Below are positions 7,655 to 16,200 of a DNA stretch of 16,460 nucleotides, piece by piece (the first letter of the stretch is position 1; the number at the start of each line of letters is the position of its first letter). The position numbers and the translations under genes are program-made. This stretch comes from a bacterium (GTDB lineage Bacteria; Auribacterota; UBA6266), in NCBI GenBank assembly GCA_023228325.1, contig JALOBK010000005.1, forward strand, positions 1 to 16,460, written 5' to 3'. The notes beneath the pieces were generated by a model that worked only from the letters and a program-made list of their open reading frames with translations, did no database searches and was not told the DNA's origin.

Positions 7655-9187
7655 ATGGCTGAGCAAACCAAATTATCTTTATTAGATCTAGAAAGTTTTT
7701 GCGCTCATTTGCCAATAGTGAATGATTCAAAAATATTCAAAAATGAAAGATTACAACAATATTCTGAAACTGGATTGTTCAGCCCAATTATATTTGGTTC
7801 TAAGGGAAGTGAAAAATATCATTCAGCGTATGCTTGTATTGATTTAAGAGTTAAGATTTTCAATCCCGTTGTTTTTTCAATACTTATAAGACTAGATCAA
7901 AAAATTAAAGACATTGTTAATCAAGATTTGGGATTTAATGTAACTAAAGAAGGTGCCATAGAATTAGCCGAAAGAGATGCAGAGCATTATGGTATTGTTG
8001 GTTTAATAACGGTGTATAATAGTCTTGAATTCAGGGTGGATACACCTGACAGAACTGCATTTGCAAATATATTAAAAAATAATAAGAAAAAACTTTTTAC
8101 TTCTAAAATACCAATCATTCCTCCAGATAGAAGACCTATATACCCAAATAGACAGACTGGTGATTTTATGCCTGATGAGCTTAATGAATATTATATAAAA
8201 ATTATTAAGGTGTGTAGATCTATTCCTTCAAATCTGGATGGGTTTGATGAATTGACCCGTTCAACATTTGTTTCTAAAATTCAATTGGCATATAATAATT
8301 TATATGAATTTATTAAACTTAAATTGGGAAAGAAAACAGGATATTATAGATCTAATTTATTGGGAAAAAGGGTAGATCATTCGGGTAGAGGTGTTATAGT
8401 TGGTGACCCAGAAATGCCACCAAACAAGATGGGCATAACAATGAGAATTGCTGTAAGAATATTTGAACCATTTATATTGCATTCATTATTACAGCAAGAA
8501 AAAATATATTTTGATATGCTTTCTCAAATGTATCCAAAGGAAGATTATTTGGATAAATGTAAAAAGGTTTTGAAAGATATCAGTCAAAACATGATCAAAT
8601 CTGATTCTCCTTTATATGGCGAAATTAAGAAAATTGTTATTCAAGTTTCTAAAGATAGAATGATTTGTGCAAAAAGAGATCCTGCTCTTCATAGAGATAG
8701 TTGGAGGGCATTTGAACCTGTTATTGTTGATGGAAGTGTTTTGAGAATAAACAATGCCGTATGCGAGGGACTGAACGCTGACTTCGACGGTGATTCAAAT
8801 TTAAGCAATATACTTTTATTTGTAGATGGGAAAGAAGTATTAATACATATTAGTGACATAGAAAATTCTGGTTTGGTGGAAAAAATTAAAACGAAGATAA
8901 AAGATTCTGGGATTATAGTTACTAAATTTAAACCAATAAAAGATATATCGATTAAGGCCATAGATCTTTCCACTGGCGATATTGACAATAAAAAAATAAC
9001 AGAATATTCTAAACACGAAAATCTAGAAATGTTCAAATTGCATGATGATAAAAATAGATTTGAGGATTTTTGGGTATCTATGGATCATAGTTTAATTGTG
9101 TATGACGAAAAGGACGGTTGCCTTAAAAAAATAACACCAAATGATTTGCTATTAGAACCAGATGGTAAATATTTGGTAAAGAAATAA
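7655..9187 (+). CDS. RNA polymerase beta' subunit, N-terminal part fused to split-intein N-half
   Basis: This is the catalytic clamp/active-site part of a bacterial-type multisubunit polymerase. Residues 1-380 are beta': RPIYPNRQTGDFMPDELNEYY, YYRSNLLGKRVDHSGRGVIV (bacterial 'FRQNLLGKRVDYSGRSVI'), RDPALHRDSWRAFEPVIVDG, and the Mg-binding catalytic NADFDGD at 374-380. Instead of continuing QMAVH-like, the frame runs into 130 residues (381-510) that look like an intein N-terminal domain, then stops. The polymerase resumes in a separate gene at 11136. The amino-terminal zinc ribbon usual in bacterial beta' is missing: around residues 40-65 only Cys61 is present where four cysteines would be expected. 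The ribosome-binding site AAGGAG lies just before ATG 7655. The protein alone would lack the bridge helix and trigger loop, so it should be inactive unless trans-spliced or assembled with the second part. The family call is secure from the motifs. Confidence 0.93.
   Translation: MAEQTKLSLLDLESFCAHLPIVNDSKIFKNERLQQYSETGLFSPIIFGSKGSEKYHSAYACIDLRVKIFNPVVFSILIRLDQKIKDIVNQDLGFNVTKEGAIELAERDAEHYGIVGLITVYNSLEFRVDTPDRTAFANILKNNKKKLFTSKIPIIPPDRRPIYPNRQTGDFMPDELNEYYIKIIKVCRSIPSNLDGFDELTRSTFVSKIQLAYNNLYEFIKLKLGKKTGYYRSNLLGKRVDHSGRGVIVGDPEMPPNKMGITMRIAVRIFEPFILHSLLQQEKIYFDMLSQMYPKEDYLDKCKKVLKDISQNMIKSDSPLYGEIKKIVIQVSKDRMICAKRDPALHRDSWRAFEPVIVDGSVLRINNAVCEGLNADFDGDSNLSNILLFVDGKEVLIHISDIENSGLVEKIKTKIKDSGIIVTKFKPIKDISIKAIDLSTGDIDNKKITEYSKHENLEMFKLHDDKNRFEDFWVSMDHSLIVYDEKDGCLKKITPNDLLLEPDGKYLVKK
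8795..9184 (+). other. Split-intein N-terminal half (130 residues) in beta'
   Basis: The intein part starts at Ser381, directly after NADFDGD. Its first residues, SNLSNILLFVDGKEVLIHI, fit intein block A, with Ser as residue 1 instead of the more common Cys. Block B is visible as WVSMDHSLIVYDEKDG (intein residues 93-108): Ser95-x-x-His98 corresponds to the TxxH motif that activates the first splice junction. The end (KITPNDLLLEPDGKYLVKK) matches the 'I-x-x-x-dL-x-x-G-d-x-v' pattern seen just before the endonuclease or split point in inteins. No endonuclease domain is in frame; the ORF stops here. The partner half lies at 11136-11291. Confidence 0.85.
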
Positions 9188-9201
9188 AGAGGATTGTAAA
9201 A

Positions 9202-11145
9202 ATGAGTGTTAATGAAAAACATATTTGTAGAATATGCGGGAAAGAATTAGGTTGTAAATCATTTGGGCATATGAAATGGGAACATAATATATCCATCAAT
9301 GACTACTATGATAAATATATCAAAGAAAATGAAAATGAAGGAAAATGTAAAATATGTGGGAATAAAACAGTTTTTGATGGTTTAAATGTCGGATATAGGA
9401 AATATTGTTGCTCGAAATGTAAAAATTCAGATCCGGATGTTATTAATAAAAATAAAGAAACTTTAATTAAAAAATACGGAGTTACAAATGCGAGTCAAAT
9501 ACCCGGAATTCTCGAAAAGAAAAAAGAAACATGGGTAAAGAATTATGGTGTTGATAACCCAAGTAAATCCAAAAAAATAATTGATAAAATAAAAAATATA
9601 AATCAAGAAAAATATGGTGTTGATTGGTCATTACAATCAGAAGAGGTTAGAAAAAAAGCAACAGAAAGCACCAGAAAAAAATATGGCGTTGATCATAATA
9701 GTCAATCAGAATTAATTAAAGAAAAAAAGAAAAAAACTACAAGATTACATTTTGGAGTTGATAATCCAGCACAATCAAAAGAAGTTCAAGATAAAATGAA
9801 ACAGACAATGTTAGAAAAATATGGGGTTGATAATATAAGCCAATCGGAAGATTTCAAAACAAAAAAAATAAATACTTCTTTGAAGAATTGGGGAACAAAA
9901 TATCCATGGCAGAGTAAAGAAGGTAAAAAACTTCAAAAAGATGGAGTTAAAAATAAATACGGGGTTGATAACATTAGTCAATCTGATGAAACTAAAATTA
10001 AAGTTAAAAAATCTTTTTATAAAAACTGGAAGAAAAAATTGGAGTTAATATATAATGATCTGATTCTTAACTATACTTTTGAGAATTCAATAGAGGATAT
10101 GTTTGTATATTCAGATAAAAGAACTGCGATTTGCAATAAATGCGGAAAAAAATTTTCTTTCTTGACATTTAATAAATCATCTGTTAGGTGCATGGATTGT
10201 TATCCATCCTATAGAACAGATATGGAATTGGAGATGGAATCTTTTTTGATGGAATTGAACGTAAAATATACTGCGTTGGATAGGAAAATAATATCGCCAT
10301 TGGAGATAGATTTTTATCTTCTGGATTATAATGTCGGTATAGAAATGAATGGAATATGGTGGCATTCCGAAGGACCGGAAATTACAAAATATAATAAGGA
10401 TAATATTTTAGAAAATAAAGAATTTATTAAAAATATATTAAAAGAGGAAATGGGAAGACACCATATAAAGTATAAAAAGGCAGAAGAAAAGAATGTTAAA
10501 TTAATACAAATATTTGAAGATGAATGGTGTAATAAAAAAGAAATTGTAAAATCAAGAATAAGAAACATCTTACATAAAAATAATAATAAAATATATGCTA
10601 GAAAATGTAAAATCGTTAAAATATCTAGTGATATATGCAGAAGTTTTTTAGATGAAAATCATATTCAAGGCAATGATAACTCTGGAATGAGATATGGTGC
10701 TTTCCATGAAAATGAATTGGTTTCTGTTATGACATTTTCAAAACCAAGTATATCTAAAGGAAACAAAAATAAAGATAATAATATTTATGAATTGTCAAGA
10801 TTTGCTGTTAAAATAGATTATACCATTACTGGAATGGCTAGTAAATTTCTTTCTTTTTTTATAAAAGAAAATAAACCAAAAGAAATTTTTACATATGCTG
10901 ATTTGAGGTGGAGTAATGGTGATTTATATAGAACGCTTGGTTTCGAGGATGTTGGTTGGACAGGATTGAATTATTGGTATGTTAAAAATATGAATAGATA
11001 TCATCGATTTAAATATAGAAAACGTAAAGATGAGCCTTTGGATATTCCAGAATGGATATTGAGAGCCCAAGAGGGGTTATATAGGTTGTGGGATTGTGGA
11101 AACTTAAAGTTTAGATTAAAATTAGGGGAAATTAAATGTCAATAA
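9202..11145 (+). CDS. Free-standing homing endonuclease, Vsr-like (EDxHD) type, inside the fractured beta' gene
   Basis: A 647-aa multidomain DNA endonuclease. In order: a MucR/C2H2-like zinc finger (Cys9, Cys12, His23, His28); a four-Cys knuckle (Cys49, Cys52, Cys69/70, Cys73); eight 23-residue repeats (residues 92-275); a zinc ribbon (Cys311, Cys314, Cys330, Cys333); and a Vsr/very-short-patch-repair-like nuclease core, with E368-x-D370, EMNGIWWHS (Glu381 to Ser389, His388), His420/His421 and LIQIFEDEW (434-442). The last 180 residues are a GNAT-like domain common in phage homing endonucleases (FLDENHIQG, then YELSRFAV, FTYADLRWSNGDLYRTLGF). Vsr-like endonucleases between split-intein halves are known from 'fractured genes' in phage metagenomes, and I-Bth0305I is a characterised relative. 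It begins 14 bases after the beta' N-part and overlaps the C-part by 10 bases, so transcription and translation continue through the array. Catalytic residue roles are by analogy. Confidence 0.87.
   Translation: MSVNEKHICRICGKELGCKSFGHMKWEHNISINDYYDKYIKENENEGKCKICGNKTVFDGLNVGYRKYCCSKCKNSDPDVINKNKETLIKKYGVTNASQIPGILEKKKETWVKNYGVDNPSKSKKIIDKIKNINQEKYGVDWSLQSEEVRKKATESTRKKYGVDHNSQSELIKEKKKKTTRLHFGVDNPAQSKEVQDKMKQTMLEKYGVDNISQSEDFKTKKINTSLKNWGTKYPWQSKEGKKLQKDGVKNKYGVDNISQSDETKIKVKKSFYKNWKKKLELIYNDLILNYTFENSIEDMFVYSDKRTAICNKCGKKFSFLTFNKSSVRCMDCYPSYRTDMELEMESFLMELNVKYTALDRKIISPLEIDFYLLDYNVGIEMNGIWWHSEGPEITKYNKDNILENKEFIKNILKEEMGRHHIKYKKAEEKNVKLIQIFEDEWCNKKEIVKSRIRNILHKNNNKIYARKCKIVKISSDICRSFLDENHIQGNDNSGMRYGAFHENELVSVMTFSKPSISKGNKNKDNNIYELSRFAVKIDYTITGMASKFLSFFIKENKPKEIFTYADLRWSNGDLYRTLGFEDVGWTGLNYWYVKNMNRYHRFKYRKRKDEPLDIPEWILRAQEGLYRLWDCGNLKFRLKLGEIKCQ
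9475..10026 (+). repeat. Eight tandem 23-residue (69-base) coding repeats in the homing endonuclease
   Basis: Residues 92-275 form eight head-to-tail units of exactly 23 residues. Each begins with YGVDNxSQS or a variant (YGVTNASQI, YGVDNPSKS, YGVDWSLQS, YGVDHNSQS, FGVDNPAQS, YGVDNISQS, WGTKYPWQS, YGVDNISQS) and continues with a Lys/Glu-rich helix. The phase is strict at protein level while the DNA has diverged. Such arrays in phage homing endonucleases are thought to bind DNA; binding here is inferred. Confidence 0.9.
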
Positions 11146-11291
11146 AAGAAAATCTTGAAAAACAAAATCTTGAATTAATTCCTATATCTGAAATAGAAAT
11201 AACTAGAGATGAAACTAAAACAACTGGATATGATTTTACAGTTGAAGATTGGTATACCTTCTCTACCGCCGACGGTGTGTTTGTTCAAGAT
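11136..11291 (+). other. Split-intein C-terminal half (52 residues) in beta'
   Basis: Residues 1-52 carry intein block F, YDFTVEDWYTFSTADG (32-47), and block G, VFVQD (48-52), directly before Thr53, the first residue of the C-extein. In most inteins the end is His-Asn followed by Cys/Ser/Thr; here the penultimate residue is Gln and the last is Asp. The +1 Thr nucleophile is present. Inteins ending in Asp or Gln that still splice have been described, so this is atypical rather than clearly dead. Confidence 0.85.
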
Positions 11292-13205
11292 ACTATGGCT
11301 GTTTATGCCCTGCTAACAGATGAAGCGACCACTGAAGCAAGAGAACTATTAATGACAATGAATTCTCATAAGGGAATGTATCAACCATCTTTGGAATTGA
11401 AAAAAGATATTTTTCAAGGTATATATATATTGACAAAAGATTATGTGATTAAAGAAATGTATACTGGGAGTGTCATTGATATTAATGAGATGCTTAAAAA
11501 TATTGAAAAAGGAATAAAAATTAAAGGTAAAACAATAACTGTTGGAAAATATTTATTTAATAGTTCCTTTAAAGAATATGCTGAAGAGTATGGATATATT
11601 CTTGAAACAATTAATAGTAAGAAATTTCAACCACTGTTCAAAAAATTATTAATGTTTTATAAAGATAGGCTTAATAATGTGGTGCAGGAATTGCAAGAAT
11701 TATCATATAAGGTTATAACAATTTATCCAAGAAGTATTGTATTGGATGATTTATTAATAAGCGAAGATAAAGAAATTATAAAATTAAGAGAGTTATTTAA
11801 GAAAACAGATGACTTATCGGAAAAAACAAAAATAATAGAAGATATGGGAAAAGTCATTCTTGAAAGATTAAAGAATAGTGGATCTGCGATATATGATTCT
11901 ATTATATCTGGAGCGTCTGGTAAGATGTCTCAGATAACACAAATGTTGGGAGTGAAGGGATTAATTTCTGATGCTGGTAATAATCTGACAACATCAATTT
12001 CTTCTTCATTTGTGGATGGGTTAAAACCATCGGAGTATTTTGCATCTGGTAGTGGTGCAAGAAAAGGATTGGCAGATAGAACACTAAAAACTGCAGACAC
12101 TGGATACTTGACTAGAAAATTAGTTTTTGCGTTGAGTTGTTGCAGATTATCCGAGGATGTCCACGACTGTAAGACAAACAGGACATTTGATATAGCCAAT
12201 AGCCCCAACATAAGCAGCAGGGTTTATGGAAGATATGTTTTGGATGACAATGAGAATTTAATTGAATTGACCCCAGATAATGTTTCTAGATTTAAAGTTT
12301 TAAAATTAAGATCTCCAGTATTCTGCAAATCAAGAGAAATATGCCACACATGTTATGGAAAATTAAGAGAAATCATCAAAACTAAAAATATTGGTGTTCT
12401 TGCTGGGGAATCTATAGGTGAGCGTGGAACACAATTGGTCATGAGAACGTTCCATACCGGAGGTATAGTTTCTGTTCAAATTTTTGATATTATGAAAGCA
12501 TTTATAAAAAATCAAACTCAATTAGATGAAAATGAATTGAAAGGAATATTCAAACAGGATGGGCAAAATCTTATTGCATTGCAAAACATCAAACTGGAAA
12601 TATTATTAGGAACAATTCAAAAAAATTCAATAATAGAAACACAGGAAGGAAATATTCTTATCCCAAGTTTATTCATGATATTAGATCATCCAACAAAAGG
12701 AAATGTATTATTAGAAGCAGATACGGGTATAACCATATTGAGAAATAAAATTGTATTTATTGATAAAGAAAAAATTATTTTGGATGTGAAAGCAGGAGAA
12801 CAGTTTTTTATTGTAGCAGATCAAGAAGATAATTTTTCTCTGGTTATAGATCAGTTGGTCTCTTATTTGGATAAGCGTGAAAATGTTAGGAATATTTTGA
12901 CAATCTTTAATAGAATATGGGATAAATATAATGACATCACGACAATGGATTTAGTTCACATTGAAGTATTGATGTCTCAAATTTTGAGAGATTTTGATAA
13001 TCATAGATTGTTGGCAAGATTAACTAAAAAATGGAATCCATATAAGGTTGGAATAAAATCGATTCCATATTTGGATAATTGGAAATTGGGATTGATGTTT
13101 GAAGATATACAGAATTCATTCCATCAAGGATTGATCACAGCATATCATCAAGATATAGATGGTACAACTCAAATGAGCAGTTCTATTCTTGAAATGCTAT
13201 ACTGA
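11136..13205 (+). CDS. RNA polymerase beta' subunit, C-terminal part preceded by split-intein C-half
   Basis: Residues 1-52 are the intein C-half; beta' resumes at Thr53 (TMAVYALLTDEATTEARELL, the continuation of NADFDGD in bacterial beta'). Conserved beta' elements follow: the bridge-helix region (GASGKMSQITQMLGVKGLI, then GARKGLADRTLKTADTGYLT), the second zinc site (Cys345, Cys397, Cys403, Cys406; bacterial spacing nearly kept) and the trigger-loop region (AGESIGERGTQLVMRTFHTGG, about residues 422-442). The C-terminus (LGLMFEDIQNSFHQGLITAYHQDIDG) is shorter than in bacteria, and the large lineage insertions are absent. With the N-part, the spliced chain would be 1017 residues, against about 1200-1400 in bacteria. 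The start overlaps the endonuclease stop by 10 bases; AGGGGA (about 11124-11129) is the ribosome-binding site. The beta' identity is secure; activity depends on trans-splicing or tight association with the N-part. Confidence 0.93.
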   Translation: MSIKENLEKQNLELIPISEIEITRDETKTTGYDFTVEDWYTFSTADGVFVQDTMAVYALLTDEATTEARELLMTMNSHKGMYQPSLELKKDIFQGIYILTKDYVIKEMYTGSVIDINEMLKNIEKGIKIKGKTITVGKYLFNSSFKEYAEEYGYILETINSKKFQPLFKKLLMFYKDRLNNVVQELQELSYKVITIYPRSIVLDDLLISEDKEIIKLRELFKKTDDLSEKTKIIEDMGKVILERLKNSGSAIYDSIISGASGKMSQITQMLGVKGLISDAGNNLTTSISSSFVDGLKPSEYFASGSGARKGLADRTLKTADTGYLTRKLVFALSCCRLSEDVHDCKTNRTFDIANSPNISSRVYGRYVLDDNENLIELTPDNVSRFKVLKLRSPVFCKSREICHTCYGKLREIIKTKNIGVLAGESIGERGTQLVMRTFHTGGIVSVQIFDIMKAFIKNQTQLDENELKGIFKQDGQNLIALQNIKLEILLGTIQKNSIIETQEGNILIPSLFMILDHPTKGNVLLEADTGITILRNKIVFIDKEKIILDVKAGEQFFIVADQEDNFSLVIDQLVSYLDKRENVRNILTIFNRIWDKYNDITTMDLVHIEVLMSQILRDFDNHRLLARLTKKWNPYKVGIKSIPYLDNWKLGLMFEDIQNSFHQGLITAYHQDIDGTTQMSSSILEMLY

Positions 13206-13223
13206 AAATAGGGGTGATTTAAA

Positions 13224-16200
13224 ATGTCAAATGATTTATTATTGGAAGCAAAAAAACCAAATCAATTTATGTTGTTCTCTACAACAGATAAAAAGGTTTA
13301 TATCACACCAAGAGATAAGATTGCGATAATATATATATCTGAAAATAACAAATCATTTTTGGATGTATTTCCAAAAATAAATATTCCGGTAATGTTCGTA
13401 AGAAATTTATTATTACCAAGATTTGTATATAAATTTATAAGAATGTTTCCAAAAGGCAGTGATTTACAAAATATTAGGGCAGCATATAAATTATTTCCAT
13501 TTATGACAAAGGAAAAAATATTAGGATTGAACAGACCGTTTTATTTCGATTTTAATCCATGGATGGAAATATTGCAAAATAAATATCCTGATCTGAGGCA
13601 GAAAGTTCCATTTATGATGCTGAGCAATATTCTAAATGATTTTGCAAAAGAATTTAAAAATCAAGGATATAAAGTTACTATCTTTTATCATTTCAATAAT
13701 AAATTGCCATTTGATAAAAATATTTTTAAACGGAGAATATATCCTTTATTAAAACAAATTCAAATGGGATCAAATTATTTTGATGATATGTTTTTGCTTA
13801 ATGAAGAATATGATACGGTCACATATAGAATGATTTATAGGAAAGGTGACAAAAGATTTAATCTTGGAAAATTAATGGCATATTTAAGAAACATGAAATT
13901 TGAAGAAGAAATTGCTGCTGAAAAACCAGCTGAGGAAGTTAACAAAGAGTTGCCAGATCAGAAAGAAACAGAAATGACACCAACTACAAGTGAAATTGAA
14001 GTTAAAGCAGAAACATCAAAAACAGATGGGAATGTTAATAAGAGTAATGAAAATTTTAGAAAAGATGATAAATTGGATATTTCCACCGCAAAAGAAGTTA
14101 TCAGATCAAATATTACAAGTGGTAAAACAAAAGAAGAATTTAAACATATTGAGACTGATGAAGAATTAGCTGCTGAAGTGTTGAAGCATGTTTTCAATAC
14201 TGATGATTCTACAAATAAAAAAGCTATTTCTAAACATGGAGCTAAGAAAGTTATAGAAAAAACAAAAGAATTTATATTGCCATCTATGGATATAAAAAAT
14301 AGATCCAAGCATCCACTTGTCAAAAATATGGATATTAAAAAAATACACAATAATCAGTTATTAAATAACGTGATGGTTAAAAGAATAAATGAAGTGACGC
14401 AACTTCAGGATGAATATATAACTGAAATTTTAAATTCATATAAGGATAATGATATCCCGGTTAAACTGATGGATATAAAGAAAGAGGTTATTACCAGTGC
14501 GCCAACTGAAGTTTTTAAAAGTGTTTTTGTCCAGTATACTGCAAAATTAAAATTGGCAAATGGTCAGTTGCAGATTGTCAAATTTAAAGTTCCGGCCATT
14601 ATTGAAAATAATTATATATATGTTAATGGAATGAAAAAGGTTTTGATCAATCAATTGGTTGCTAATCCAATTTATTTTCCAAAGCCGCACACAGTTTATA
14701 TTCATTCAATATATGCTCCTATAAGGATAGAATTTAAAACATTTAAAGAGCCATATTTTAGTATGTTTTGTTCTGGAATGAAAATGCCATTTATCCTTGG
14801 GTTTTTAGCTGCATTCGGTGAAGAAGGATTATATAAAGTTTTTGGGATTCAGATAACGCGAGATAATGTCGAGAATTCATTAGTTAAATTAAAAACAAAA
14901 GATACTACGATTAATATCATATTTAATAAACCAGAATGGGAAGTATTAAAAAATGATTTCAAACGTTTAAAGGATTATACTTCCAAATTCTCAGATGGAA
15001 AGTATTTATGGAATAATGTCATTTCCGCTTTGACTGGAAATAAGAATGCAAAATATAATATTCAAACCGTCCATGCAAATATTATTGATAAACAAACAAA
15101 GGAAATTCTTTTGTCAAATAATGAACCAACAAATATTATTGATATTTATAAATATGTTATCCCAAAATTAATTGAAGGATATTTCCAAGCAAGAAATGAT
15201 ATCAGTAAAATGCGTGTTAGAAGTACTGAAATTATTCCAATGGCTATTAAGAATGTTTTTGATTTGGCATATTCCAGATATAATGGGGAAACAAAATTAA
15301 GGAATAAATCGGTTAAACTTGAAATTGATCAGAATAAAATCATGACTGACATTTTAACATCATCATTGACACAGACTGCGGAATATGTTAATCCCCTGGA
15401 GCAAATCTCATCAATAACTCGCGTAACATACAGAGGAGTTGGTGGAATAGATGCTAATGCTGAATTGCTTGAAATGAGAGGAGTTCACCCCACATATTTT
15501 GGGAATATAGATCCAATTGATACTCCACAGTCAGATGCAATTGGTATGGTTCAACAGCTGACAAATTCTGCAAACTATAGAACAAAATATGGACATTTAG
15601 TAATAAAAAAAATAGATGATAATTTAAAAACTGGAATGTTAAGTCCGACGACATCTCTTATTCCATTTATAGAAAACAATGAGCCAACAAGATGTATTAT
15701 GGCTTCCAATCAGATGAAACAATCTCTTCCGATTATAAATAATGAAGTTCCTGCAGTCCAGACTGGATATGAATCTTTAATAGCAAATTATAGTTCTGGT
15801 GAATTTATAGTCACTGCTCAAGATGATGGCAAGATAGTGGAGATAAATGAGAATAGTATAAAGGTTCAATATAAGAATGGGGAAACAGAAGAAATTGAAA
15901 TAGGAAGAGTTGTTCTTAGAAGTGGACAAAGTTTTCATAGCGTTAGTGAATTAAAATCTGATGTTGCACTTGGAGATAAGGTTAAATCTGGGCAGGTTAT
16001 AGTATCTAATCATTTATTTAAAAATGGTCAGCTTGCACTTGGAAGAAATTTGTTATGTGCTTTTATGCAATGGAAGGGTTCTAATTTTGAAGATGGAGTT
16101 GTTATAAGAAAAGGGTTGTATAGTGAAAAAGCGTTGACAAGTAGACACTCAATGGTATTTGAAATATTTTTGTCCCAGAAAGACGAATTGGTCAATTTTG

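Noticed and set aside
9188..11135. Group I intron in beta'
   Set aside because: The interval is almost completely occupied by the endonuclease ORF, with 14-base and overlapping boundaries, leaving no room for intron core structure; the flanking ORF ends have intein, not intron, character.
8795..11291. Beta' as a frameshifted or decayed pseudogene
   Set aside because: Both ORFs have good ribosome-binding sites, all beta' motifs are intact, the extein resumes without loss, and the interrupting ends carry intein blocks.
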